This document shows, piece by piece, positions 8,730 to 17,400 of a stretch of DNA of 64,000 nt. Position 1 is the first letter of the stretch. The number at the start of each line of letters is the position of its first letter. This DNA is from Verrucomicrobiota bacterium (GTDB lineage Bacteria; Verrucomicrobiota; Verrucomicrobiia; Limisphaerales; PALSA-1396). The translations under genes were made by a program, and so were the position numbers. The stretch is from NCBI GenBank assembly GCA_016200005.1, contig JACQFP010000069.1, positions 1 through 64,000 of the forward strand, read 5' to 3'. The notes beneath the pieces are model-generated. The model was not told where the DNA came from. It saw nothing but the letters and a program-made list of their open reading frames with translations, and searched no databases.

Positions 8730-9827
8730 TTATTGACCTGAAGACGTTTTAATGGTCGGCACCCTATTGTCCGTGCCGGTTTCGTTGACTCTTTCAAGCC
8801 AGATCTCTCGCCAGTACGAATCGATGCTCCGAGGACAGAACATTCTGCAAGCACTGTAACGAGCCTGACAATAAACTCCTTCCAACACAATCGATTCAGT
8901 CTTCATCTTGACGAGCTTTCCCGTCCTCTCATCTAGAATCTTGCTGACACGCCTGGCAACGCGGTAGGTGCCCCCGCAATAGGGGACAGCCTCGGCATCA
9001 AAATATAGGCCGCGATTCTTGCTGGCTGTGTCAAGGGTTGCCAAGATCTTCTTATGTGATTTCACACGAACCAGTTCCCCGGGTTGCAGGTTGAGCGTGC
9101 CGCCAGGTGTCCGCTGGCCGGCGGGTATACTGCCGCTCTTCCTGGGAAATGGTGTGCCGCGCCAAAGCGGATGGAATTTATCATAGAACCAACGCATTAT
9201 CCGGCCCAGCCCAAGACCGGCGATGCTCAAATTGTAGTAGCGCGAATAAATCAGTCCTTTCACAACCCGCCAAATCCCGACATTGCCGGAGCTGTAATCT
9301 TCGGCGTATTGCCGGAGATCCCACCAGGATAGCGGCGTGGTCGCATACGGCAATCGCGTTGCCTGACATACGTAAGCAGGGTCTTGCTCATCTTGCCTCC
9401 CGGGCACGCGGGTCCCAGCCCACACATTTTGTTCTGTACAGCCTCCATTTTCATCAAGCGCGACATGCTCAGTCGCTCCTGTGGAAGTTGGCGGTTCTTG
9501 CTCGGTTACGTCGGCGTTGACCCGCTTCAACCAGGCCTCCTTCCAGAAGATAAGACAACCGGCCTGGCAGCCACCGTAAGCCTGGCCATCGCACCGAGTT
9601 TCCAAATGGACTGCTGCCGCCATTCTTCGACCGCGTACGGGAAAGACGGTATCGCAGGTTTTGTGCGCTCGTTTAAAAACTCTGAATCGCCGGCCGCAGT
9701 ACTGGAACATTTGCGGCATGAACGGCAATCCCTCCAACTGCCCACGCCGGTCAAGCGTCTGCAAGATTTCTTCCTTGCTGCGAACTTCGACCCATTCCCC
9801 AACGTGCAATTGTAAACTTTTTGGCAT
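8730..9827 (-). CDS. Uncharacterised protein with two copies of a Cys-motif domain
   Basis: 365 residues, no known function. Two related domains of about 100 residues occur at 7-103 and 248-347. Each begins with a GE-[WL]-V-x-V-[RK]-S segment, has YCG at 43-45 and 283-285, and ends with WxExWLxRV. Each keeps a four-Cys set: Cys44/79/87/91 and Cys284/320/327/331, almost identically spaced, suggesting a metal site per domain. Only the first copy has the AHKTCDT motif. A linker of about 145 residues contains two more Cys. No signal peptide or clear membrane helix. I remember single-domain relatives in polysaccharide and natural-product clusters, always hypothetical. It lies between a glycosyltransferase (11 bp) and rmlA. 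Confidence 0.8.
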   Translation of the reverse strand: MPKSLQLHVGEWVEVRSKEEILQTLDRRGQLEGLPFMPQMFQYCGRRFRVFKRAHKTCDTVFPVRGRRMAAAVHLETRCDGQAYGGCQAGCLIFWKEAWLKRVNADVTEQEPPTSTGATEHVALDENGGCTEQNVWAGTRVPGRQDEQDPAYVCQATRLPYATTPLSWWDLRQYAEDYSSGNVGIWRVVKGLIYSRYYNLSIAGLGLGRIMRWFYDKFHPLWRGTPFPRKSGSIPAGQRTPGGTLNLQPGELVRVKSHKKILATLDTASKNRGLYFDAEAVPYCGGTYRVARRVSKILDERTGKLVKMKTESIVLEGVYCQARYSACRMFCPRSIDSYWREIWLERVNETGTDNRVPTIKTSSGQ

Positions 9828-9838
9828 TTATTTTTGTT

Positions 9839-10786
9839 TCAAGAAAGATCCAAAGAATTACGCGACGCTCCCACGACGCACTCCTTCAACCTGGTTCTGA
9901 GCGCGAGTTTGTTTCTAAAATTGGCGGCCGCCCGGCGACCTTCACGCGAATACCAGACGGCGAAACAAGTCAAGTAGCACAAGAGTCGTTCACTCTGGGG
10001 CATTGAACTCCGACTGATGGAGCGTGCAAATTCAATTCCGAGGTGGAGTCGTGGTGAAAGAAATCGCCTGTGCGTCCTCCGCGATGGATCAATCCATGCC
10101 TGAAAGTCCGTCAAGTTTTTGTTGGCTTTAATGGATATTCCCAAATGAAATCGTTTTTGAAAGAGTACCTCAGGGATTTGCAGGATTTCACCACGCAACG
10201 CGATTTCCGCAAGCAATACGTAATCCGATGCAATAAATGCGTCGATCAGACGCGTTTTTTTCAGGACATCCCTGCGGAACAGACCATTCTGAGCCGGCGC
10301 CCATTCGACCGTCCGCAGCACATCAGCCAGGCGCTGGTGCGGTCGCGGACGGCGCGTGTTAAGCTCTTCAACCACGTAATTTGTTTTCTTTCCTTCCCCG
10401 TCGATGACCTCAGTCCTCGGCGCCACCAATACCACTGATGACGGCGCCTGATCGAAAACCTCAACACATTTCCTCAGGAATCCTGGCAAACAGACGTCAT
10501 CATGAAATTGCCATTTGAAATAAGTTCCTTTGGCCTGCTGGAAAACCGCCTTGATATTATGTGCGGCGCCAAGATTCACATCAACTCGGGAGTAACGGAC
10601 GCGCTCATCGCTTTCGGCATACCGCCGGCAGATCTCCGCTGTGGCATCCGACGAAGCGTTGTCCGAGATGATTAATTCAAAGTCCCTGTAGTCCTGCTGC
10701 AGGATGGAATCCACGGCGAATCGAAGATATTTTTCTCCGTTATACACGGGCAATCCGATACTGACCCTTGGAACATGCAGGCCCAT
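9839..10786 (-). CDS. Family 2 glycosyltransferase
   Basis: 315 residues, GT-A fold. The N terminus VSIGLPVYNGEKYL and IISDNASSDAT are classical GT2 nucleotide-binding motifs; FHDDVCLPGF supplies the metal-binding acidic pair. The C-terminal third is basic with no clear membrane helix, so it is probably a peripheral inner-membrane enzyme. It would add one sugar to a lipid-linked repeat unit; donor and acceptor are unknown. It starts 1 bp after the flippase stop, so the two are tightly co-translated. Confidence 0.9.
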   Translation of the reverse strand: MGLHVPRVSIGLPVYNGEKYLRFAVDSILQQDYRDFELIISDNASSDATAEICRRYAESDERVRYSRVDVNLGAAHNIKAVFQQAKGTYFKWQFHDDVCLPGFLRKCVEVFDQAPSSVVLVAPRTEVIDGEGKKTNYVVEELNTRRPRPHQRLADVLRTVEWAPAQNGLFRRDVLKKTRLIDAFIASDYVLLAEIALRGEILQIPEVLFQKRFHLGISIKANKNLTDFQAWIDPSRRTHRRFLSPRLHLGIEFARSISRSSMPQSERLLCYLTCFAVWYSREGRRAAANFRNKLALRTRLKECVVGASRNSLDLS

Positions 10787-10787
10787 T

Positions 10788-12377
10788 CTAAACAGGTTTT
10801 GTCTCCTTACCCAGAGTGCGCTGAAAGATCTGATTTATTAAATCCCGGTATAACCCCGCTTGCTTCATAACGACCAAGAGAACTCCCAAATAAACCGAAA
10901 AGACAATTCCAAGCCCTAATATCAGGCGCGGGATAGCCGGCAAAAGAGCCCCAAAGGCCATCTTGAACGCCAAACCGCACGCCGCTGCGAATAGCCCGGC
11001 CAAAAGCGGTTTTCTCGAGGCTTGCCAATAAGTTCTTGCGGTAATTCCCGTGTCGTGGATTGCCCAAGCCAAAATCGGCACCAACAAAGTACACATGGCC
11101 GCAGAGTATCCCACGGCGACCCCTTTCGGTCCATACCGCATTCCCAATGCGATCCCTAGGATCACCGTCGGGCTTATCACTAGGGCCATTTTCAGGCTTC
11201 GGCCCGCCCGGCCGGTCGCAATCAGAAACCATCCGAATGGATTAATCATCGCGAATACGATTATGGCGGGTGTGAGCAGCCACAGGATCGGACCCGTTTC
11301 CACCCATTTCGGTCCAAGCAGGATCTTGATGAGTTCATCTGAAAAAAGGGCGGAGACCAATGTGACCGGAATGCTTAAGGATAGCAGCACGGAATACCCT
11401 TTCAGAAAGGAGCGACAAAGGCGTTCGGTGTCGGATTGGATCCGCGAGAGCGCGGGGAAAGCAACAGAGTGCATAGAATTGTACAATTGCTGAAGCGGCA
11501 GGTTGAGCAACTGATAGGCTCTTCCATACAGGCCCAGCGCCGCCGCCCCCCAAAAACGGCCCAGCAGGACCTTCTCCGCATTGTAGCCCACATAGACGAC
11601 CAATTGATTGAGGGTAACGGTTCCTCCAAAGTGGAGCATGGAGCGAACACCGCATCCGCGGCTTGGTTTGCCGGGACGCCAGGGAACGGCAAACCACAGG
11701 CCAAAACTCTGGATGCAGGGACTGCAGAGGGCCATCATTACTAACGACCAATAACCAAACCCGCGCGCGGCCATCGCAATGCCCAATGCGGAACTGAAAA
11801 CCACCGAGGAAATGTTAATCTTTGCTATCGTGCCATAGCGCATATCCCGCACAAGCAAGGCCCCATGCTGCATCGAGACGCTGTTGAGAAGAAATGCCGA
11901 CGCCGAAAAAATGGTGATCCAAAACAAGCGAGGCTCTCCGTAAAAAACGACCAGAGCCGGCGCCAACGCCATCCCAAGCGTCGTCAATCCCACCCCAACG
12001 GCGACATTGATCCAGAAAAGAGTCGAGAGTTGCTTGTGCGTGATCTCCTCACGTTGGATGGTTGCCGCGCCGAGACCAAGATCTCTGAAAAGTCCTAAAA
12101 CTCCGGTCATGGCAATCACCATTCCCTGCAGACCAAAATCTTTGGGAGACAACAACCGGGCGAGAACCACGGTGGACACGGTCTGGAGCACAAAACTCAC
12201 CGCTTGGTTGATCAGGGTGAGCATTCCGCCTCGAACGGATTTTCCCTTCAATTGATCGGGGTTGATGCGCGCAAATGTCGCTTCAGGTATGGTGCGACTC
12301 AGCCTGTCGCCCAGGAGAGCATTCGTGGTACCTGGCTGCCCGTCGTCATTGTCGTTAACCAGTTGATTGGTCATCAT
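10788..12377 (-). CDS. Wzx-type polysaccharide flippase (MOP superfamily)
   Basis: 529 residues, about a dozen hydrophobic segments beginning with GGMLTLINQAVSFVLQTVST. The segment VVLARLLSPKDFGLQGMV is typical of the WzxC/polysaccharide-synthase branch of the MOP superfamily. A hydrophilic N-terminal tail of about 45 residues precedes the first helix. It is expected to move undecaprenyl-linked repeat units across the inner membrane for the Wzy polymerase encoded at 18.7-20.0 kb. Two adjacent ATGs could start it (12377 or 12374). Which repeat unit it carries is inferred only from the neighbours. Confidence 0.92.
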   Translation of the reverse strand: MMTNQLVNDNDDGQPGTTNALLGDRLSRTIPEATFARINPDQLKGKSVRGGMLTLINQAVSFVLQTVSTVVLARLLSPKDFGLQGMVIAMTGVLGLFRDLGLGAATIQREEITHKQLSTLFWINVAVGVGLTTLGMALAPALVVFYGEPRLFWITIFSASAFLLNSVSMQHGALLVRDMRYGTIAKINISSVVFSSALGIAMAARGFGYWSLVMMALCSPCIQSFGLWFAVPWRPGKPSRGCGVRSMLHFGGTVTLNQLVVYVGYNAEKVLLGRFWGAAALGLYGRAYQLLNLPLQQLYNSMHSVAFPALSRIQSDTERLCRSFLKGYSVLLSLSIPVTLVSALFSDELIKILLGPKWVETGPILWLLTPAIIVFAMINPFGWFLIATGRAGRSLKMALVISPTVILGIALGMRYGPKGVAVGYSAAMCTLLVPILAWAIHDTGITARTYWQASRKPLLAGLFAAACGLAFKMAFGALLPAIPRLILGLGIVFSVYLGVLLVVMKQAGLYRDLINQIFQRTLGKETKPV

Positions 12378-12714
12378 ACTTTCCCTCAGGCCACCGACGG
12401 CATTCCAAAGTCATCGTGAAACAGCATTTCTTCCGTGCGTTGAGGATTCGTGCCGTGTCAGAGTGTTGCCCCGATCTGTTTCTGCATTCGAAGGGCGAAC
12501 CGTCCCGGTTGCCAGCAATCTGGTAACGCCCAAATGCATGGGGATCCAGTACTGTTGGAATGGCCACTACTGCATCGGACGGAGACAGTCCACGCTCCGA
12601 AACTCATCAGTTCTTTTTGGAAATACGCCCTCAAAAGTGCCAAATCAATGAACGACTTCCTTGGCACGGCAACAAAGGGAGACGCGAGCTCGACATGGAT
12701 GAACTTGACCTGTT
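12378..12714. other. 337-bp gap without a convincing gene
   Basis: Lies between the flippase start and the stop of the upstream glycosyltransferase. Short frames exist on both strands, but none has a recognisable motif or a good start. It breaks the otherwise tight spacing of this part of the locus, so it could hold an internal promoter or a gene remnant; neither is visible. Confidence 0.4.
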
Positions 12715-13665
12715 TTACGAGCAGCATTTTGTCAAGCCCTTGCGTGAGTAATTTCGCGGACGCCGACGTTCAACACAAAAATGCCTGCCCATTTCCATGT
12801 CGAGGACGTAACTCATTTCCCAAGCAGGACATCCTTCGCTATCGAGATCCGCGGGAGGCTGAATAATTCTTCTCAAGTGCAACTTCACCCAGTGCCAAAA
12901 CCATTTCAGCCGCGGATTTCCGATATCCTTATGTTCCCAATGATAGGCTATGTAGGCTTGCGTTCGTCCGTATTTGCCGGCTGCGGCCAGCCATTGCCTG
13001 CGCTTAAGCCGGTCCGCCGCGGGCTGATGAGTCACCGTCGCATTTTCGACATATCCAATCTTGAAACCAGCCTCGACTAATTGCAGGCCGAACAGTGATT
13101 CTTCATTGAGCAGACCAGGAGATCCAGGACCCAACTCCGTGTCGAATGCCGGCACGCGTTCCAGGACCGACCGGCGAAAGCCCATGTTGGCGCCGATCAA
13201 CCCGACCTGCCCATGGAATTGCCGATCAACCACGGCCAAAAAAACTTGATGCCAGGCGGTCAACCACGGCTTTATCAGATTCTGTGCCAGCACTACCTTC
13301 CCCACTACCGCGTCAGTTTGGCCCCGCAGAAGCGGTGACACCATTTTTTCCACCCAATCTTCAGGCACGGATACATCGTCGTCGGTGAACAAGAGAAACT
13401 CCCCGCGGGCTTTCGCCATCGCAGCGTTGAGCGCATTGCTCTTTCCCTTTCTCCCTTCATACAAGTATCGTAATGTCATGTTTAGGAGCGTGACGCTTCG
13501 CGCCACCTTGCCTGTGTCATCCGTTGAAGCATTGTCAACTAGAATGACCTCGACCTGCCAGCCTGCGGGAATCTTAACCTTTCCAAGGCCTTCCAAAGTC
13601 GGCTGCAAGCTGGCTGCGCGGTTGCAGGTGCAAATGATGATGGAAACGGACAAGTCGGATCTCAT
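12715..13665 (-). CDS. Family 2 glycosyltransferase
   Basis: 316 residues from the ATG at 13663-13665. A longer frame to 13803 would overlap the upstream gene by 85 bp and adds residues unlike this family. The start gives MRSDLSVSIIICTCNRA, then VEVILVDNASTD and FTDDDVSVPEDW with the metal-binding DDD. The second half has NEESLFGLQL, a catalytic-base region typical of inverting GT2 enzymes. Predicted to extend the repeat unit in the cytoplasm; sugar unknown. It lies 53 bp downstream of another GT2 gene. Confidence 0.9.
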   Translation of the reverse strand: MRSDLSVSIIICTCNRAASLQPTLEGLGKVKIPAGWQVEVILVDNASTDDTGKVARSVTLLNMTLRYLYEGRKGKSNALNAAMAKARGEFLLFTDDDVSVPEDWVEKMVSPLLRGQTDAVVGKVVLAQNLIKPWLTAWHQVFLAVVDRQFHGQVGLIGANMGFRRSVLERVPAFDTELGPGSPGLLNEESLFGLQLVEAGFKIGYVENATVTHQPAADRLKRRQWLAAAGKYGRTQAYIAYHWEHKDIGNPRLKWFWHWVKLHLRRIIQPPADLDSEGCPAWEMSYVLDMEMGRHFCVERRRPRNYSRKGLTKCCS

Positions 13666-13718
13666 GATGAAATGCTCGGAATCGGATCGGTGTTGCCCCG
13701 GCTGGACTCCAGTCTCAA

Positions 13719-14690
13719 TCATATCTGAGATTTTGAGAATTTGGTGCGATAAACGGATTGCGCGTTCCAATATGATGGAAGAAATCGAATCAAATTGAAC
13801 CATCGCGCCACAACCAAGGTGATACCTACAATGAAAAGATCCGGTCTAAAAGGTTTGAGCAGGTACTTACAGCATGACTTTGCCCATTGAAGTTGACCAA
13901 CAACAAATACTTTCCAGTAGATGGTCCACCATGGTGAGGGGCTTTTCACATACTTTCGATACTTTTCCGGGCTCTTGTGATAGAGCAGGAATTCGCTTTC
14001 AAGACCGCGAACCCAACGTGCGCGTTTCATGAGTTTGTCACGCCGGGGCGGGTGAATGATGTGTACTTCTGGTACGAAAACCATTTTACCGAGATCCTCG
14101 ACACGCCAGGCCAAATCTGCATCTTCGTCATGCGCGAATTTGAATGACTCGTCGAAGCCTCCGACCTTATCAAACGCGCTCTTGAGATAGGCCGCATTAC
14201 AGGTCGGCATTGAGGTAAGACAAGGCTTGAGGATTTCAATCTGATGAGTTAGTGGTGTTCGGGCCAGCCGATCGGTTGTCGTTTGGCCCTGTAACCCAAC
14301 CGCTCCAGTACACTCGAACGCTCGGACCAATTGTTCCAGCCAGTCAGGAGCAGCGAGGCAGTCATCATCCGTAAAGGCCAGGTATTTCCCGCGCGCCAGA
14401 CGAGCGCCGGCATTTCGCGCCGCACCTGGGCCGCGGTTCTTCAGATCCAGGATTTCCAGATTCCGAAAACCACCCTTGAGTTCACGGAGCATGTCCACTG
14501 TCCAGTCCGTTGAGCCGTCGCTGACCACGATTACTTCAAACTGATCCGCAGAAAAAGTCTGCTTTGCGAGCGACTCAAGGAGCCGGCGGAGCGATTCCCG
14601 CCGGTTAAAAGTAGCCACCACCACTGAAATCGTCGGACCACTCGAGTCTGACAAAGCGCCGTGATTCTCTGCGTCTCTGACGTTGTTCAT
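13719..14690 (-). CDS. Family 2 glycosyltransferase
   Basis: 323 residues from the ATG at 14688-14690 (MNNVRDAENHG). The frame is open to 14780, but that start would overlap the methyltransferase gene by 41 bp. Motifs are TISVVVATFNRRESL, VIVVSDGSTD, GPGAARNAGARLARG and FTDDDCLAAPDWL, all typical GT2. AHDEDADLAWRV is the downstream acidic motif. Near 240-300 there is a hydrophobic stretch that may dip into the membrane. The acceptor is probably the lipid-linked oligosaccharide; specificity cannot be read. Confidence 0.9.
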   Translation of the reverse strand: MNNVRDAENHGALSDSSGPTISVVVATFNRRESLRRLLESLAKQTFSADQFEVIVVSDGSTDWTVDMLRELKGGFRNLEILDLKNRGPGAARNAGARLARGKYLAFTDDDCLAAPDWLEQLVRAFECTGAVGLQGQTTTDRLARTPLTHQIEILKPCLTSMPTCNAAYLKSAFDKVGGFDESFKFAHDEDADLAWRVEDLGKMVFVPEVHIIHPPRRDKLMKRARWVRGLESEFLLYHKSPEKYRKYVKSPSPWWTIYWKVFVVGQLQWAKSCCKYLLKPFRPDLFIVGITLVVARWFNLIRFLPSYWNAQSVYRTKFSKSQI

Positions 14691-14739
14691 CGTGATCTTC
14701 TGCAACCTCTGAATGTCCCGTTGCGGAGGCACAATTGCT

Positions 14740-15552
14740 TCAATTCCGGGCTGAGGTGTTATTCTGCCCTTCGCCAGCAACTTTTCGCAGGACTTTTCTG
14801 ATCAGGTCACAGCAAACCGATTTGAGGGCTTTCTTGATGAGCCACACCTTGCGTGCCAGTGACATACGATCAAAGTCTGCGTATTGCTCAAGGAATCTCG
14901 GATGCACGATCGAAAGTGGGAATGCATTGTGAAAGTCATCGACTTCGCGATTTTGGAGATGCGCGTACGCACTATACCTATCATGCTTGATAAAGAGCAG
15001 TATATTCTGCGCATACCACCAGCATACACGGTCATTCGACCATACTCTTCTGCGAACATAGTCAAGAACATCGTAGCCGTTTTTGCGAAACAGATTCACC
15101 CAATAATCCGGCCATTGCTCGTTCAAATGGATGTTCTTGATCCAAGCCTGTCCTGGAACTGCTGCGGAGAATACCACGACATCGCCGAGTCCAGTCAGTG
15201 TGCGAACGAACGTTTCAGCGCATGTCGGAGGTAGATGTTCAGCAGTTTCAAGTGACAGGACGAGATCGAACCGTCGAGGCAATCGAAGCGGCTCCGCCAA
15301 GTCATGCGGCATAAACACATCCTTGGGAACGAGAAGCATTCCTCGATCAACGTAATCTCCGTCAATGCCCAGAACATCCGTCATCCCATGTGATAGAAAA
15401 ACCGACAACCAGGTCCCGACTCCGCAACCTACGTCAACGACGCTCCGAGGCCGTAGATGCTGGATAAGATCAGGAACGATTGCTTCCGCTGATCTCAGTG
15501 AGGACGCCGCTTGGTTTTCAAAAAACTCTCGGCCGTAATATGTACTTGGCAT
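14740..15552 (-). CDS. SAM-dependent methyltransferase (class I)
   Basis: 270 residues. VVDVGCGVGTWLSVF (38-52) is the SAM-binding motif I, LGIDGDYV motif II, and FDLVLSLETAEHLPP the region around motif IV. It could methylate a sugar or the chain end, which in some O-antigen systems stops elongation; this is inference. The gene is visibly AT-richer than its surroundings (27 of 60 bases G+C in 15001-15060, against about 70 percent in parts of the 51-kb operon), which hints at transfer. It sits between two groups of glycosyltransferases. Confidence 0.88.
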   Translation of the reverse strand: MPSTYYGREFFENQAASSLRSAEAIVPDLIQHLRPRSVVDVGCGVGTWLSVFLSHGMTDVLGIDGDYVDRGMLLVPKDVFMPHDLAEPLRLPRRFDLVLSLETAEHLPPTCAETFVRTLTGLGDVVVFSAAVPGQAWIKNIHLNEQWPDYWVNLFRKNGYDVLDYVRRRVWSNDRVCWWYAQNILLFIKHDRYSAYAHLQNREVDDFHNAFPLSIVHPRFLEQYADFDRMSLARKVWLIKKALKSVCCDLIRKVLRKVAGEGQNNTSARN

Positions 15553-15634
15553 GTTCTTAATCTCTCCTCATCGAAATATAGTATCCTCAAGCATATCAGT
15601 ACGATGTTTTGTGACATCCGCACGATTATTAACC

Positions 15635-16582
15635 TCAGCACTTTTTTGCCGACCGATAGCACTTAATCACGAGAGTCGGGACGACGGAATAAACGAGCGG
15701 CTTATAATACTCGGGCGTGAGCGGATGCAGGCGCGCACAAGACCACGCGGTTCGGATCGCATTGCTCGCCTTCCTGTCGGCTTTTTGGTCGAGGACGCTT
15801 TCCATGAAGTGCGTCACGACCCCATGTTCCCGCCCATTGAAGGCCTTCTCTTCGCGGGCTTGTAGCAAGGTTGCGCTGCACACGTTGCTTCCTCGCCTGT
15901 TCAAAGCACGCTCCAGCACTATTCCAACCCCTTTTCGCCTTCGCATTGGGTCGGTTCGTGTGTTCGAAGTGGGGCTTATTCGATAGCTGTAAAGGCACTC
16001 CCCGATCACCAGCATTGGGAAGGTTTCCCCCACCCGGAGAATGTGATCCCAGCCTGCCCCTACCTGCAAGGTTTCCTCGAACTCAAAACGCCCGGCCAAT
16101 GACCATCGGAACATCGCTGTGGGATCGTGAGACGGCATCCGGAAATCCTGAATGTCGTTCCTGCATTCCTCGATACTCTTGTGGCGATACCTCGGCGCCA
16201 TGCGTTTTTCGTTTAGTATGATGTCGTAGCCGGTGAACACGGCTGCCAGACTTGAGTCTTCCAGGAACGGCCTCACCTGACGCTCGATTCTTCGCAAATC
16301 ACTCAAATCATCGGCGTCCTGAATGGCGAAGAACTCACCGGATATCTGTTTTAAGGCATAATTCAGAGTCGCCGCTCTCCCGGAATGCTCTTTCCGAAGG
16401 AGACGGATGCGCGAGTCCGTCAAATCCTCAATCTCGCCAAGGCATCCATCCGTGGAGCCGTCATCCACAATGAGGACCTCCAAGTTCGTGTACGTTTGGG
16501 CCAAGACGCTCTTTAGCGCCGGCCTCAAATAACTCCCGGCGTTGTAAACGGGTACGAGGATGCTGACGAGTGGATGATGCAT
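15635..16582 (-). CDS. Family 2 glycosyltransferase
   Basis: 315 residues from the ATG at 16580-16582; a GTG one codon earlier is possible. MHHPLVSILVPVYNAGSY, LIVDDGSTDG and FFAIQDADDLSD give the complete GT2 signature with a DAD metal site. HDPTAMFRWSL is characteristic of the teichoic-acid/capsule branch. The C terminus is rich in basic residues. The reading frame is intact. It lies 70 bp after the predicted glycosyltransferase at 16.7 kb. Confidence 0.9.
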   Translation of the reverse strand: MHHPLVSILVPVYNAGSYLRPALKSVLAQTYTNLEVLIVDDGSTDGCLGEIEDLTDSRIRLLRKEHSGRAATLNYALKQISGEFFAIQDADDLSDLRRIERQVRPFLEDSSLAAVFTGYDIILNEKRMAPRYRHKSIEECRNDIQDFRMPSHDPTAMFRWSLAGRFEFEETLQVGAGWDHILRVGETFPMLVIGECLYSYRISPTSNTRTDPMRRRKGVGIVLERALNRRGSNVCSATLLQAREEKAFNGREHGVVTHFMESVLDQKADRKASNAIRTAWSCARLHPLTPEYYKPLVYSVVPTLVIKCYRSAKKC

Positions 16583-16655
16583 CACATTGGACCAGTTCCG
16601 GTCGCAGAAGTGCTACGCCTCAGTTGCAAAATAGGAACGACATTCATCAACGACT

Positions 16656-17399
16656 TCATTTCCCCAATATTCGTTTGATCGCCCACTTCAATCGAGAATT
16701 GGTCTTAAAATCTGTGCGCCCTCCAAAGTACTCCTTATACCGTTCCATCTGCCCCAGCGTGCTTTCTTGATGTTCCACGATCAGGGCGTTTTCCAGATAA
16801 TACATTGGCGTCTTGGTCTCCAAACAGGCTTCGGCAAACGATTCATCTTCCCGGCCACTATTCTCGTTTAGATCGTATGGACAGTGAATACCCTTGGCGA
16901 TTCTTGCGGGCGCTATTCTCGCCAAACCTCCCGTATGGGGAACGCTGCGAAAAGTATAATACGTGTCGGTTTCGTCAGAGTACTTCACAAAATGCCGCTC
17001 GCCTTTGTCACCGCCAGGATGTCCGATCAGCCCCACCGGATAGGGTGAAAACACCGCGTCTGGAACAAGCTTGTGCACGGCCATGACATGGACAAAAAAG
17101 TCCGGCGACCGAAACATGGCGTCCTCATCCAGCTTCATGATCAACGCGCCTCTCAAAAGCGGAACGATCCGGTTGTTCCCTTCGCCAGTGCCGTAATTCC
17201 GGTCCCAAAAGTGGCAGATGATCCTCTCTGCTCTTTGGCCCGTCCTCAGGAACTTCCTCAGCTCGGTTGACGCCTCAACCCCTTGAAAGCAGATATGGTG
17301 CTCGAAAGGCACCTGGGAGCCGCCAAACTGCTCCATGGACTCCACGAGTCGCCGAACATACAGTTCGCGCCCCCTCGAAAAGGTATAGATGCTGATCAC
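16656..17399 (-). CDS. Predicted glycosyltransferase
   Basis: 247 residues from a GTG at 17397-17399, one base after the stop of the deacetylase gene (TGA-C-GTG). The frame opens further upstream (ATG at 17507), but that region lies inside the deacetylase gene and does not look like a GT start. From the GTG the protein begins ISIYTFSRGRELYVRRLVES. LIMKLDEDAMFRSPDFF carries a DED-type metal-binding site and REDESFAEACLE a downstream acidic motif. The fold is GT-A-like, but the sequence is not a textbook GT2, so the family is uncertain. Confidence 0.75.
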   Translation of the reverse strand: MISIYTFSRGRELYVRRLVESMEQFGGSQVPFEHHICFQGVEASTELRKFLRTGQRAERIICHFWDRNYGTGEGNNRIVPLLRGALIMKLDEDAMFRSPDFFVHVMAVHKLVPDAVFSPYPVGLIGHPGGDKGERHFVKYSDETDTYYTFRSVPHTGGLARIAPARIAKGIHCPYDLNENSGREDESFAEACLETKTPMYYLENALIVEHQESTLGQMERYKEYFGGRTDFKTNSRLKWAIKRILGK

Positions 17400-17400
17400 G

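Noticed and set aside
12458-12727. Minus-strand 89-residue frame in the gap after a glycosyltransferase
   Set aside because: Starts inside the upstream gene and shows no family signature; kept only as an unexplained gap.
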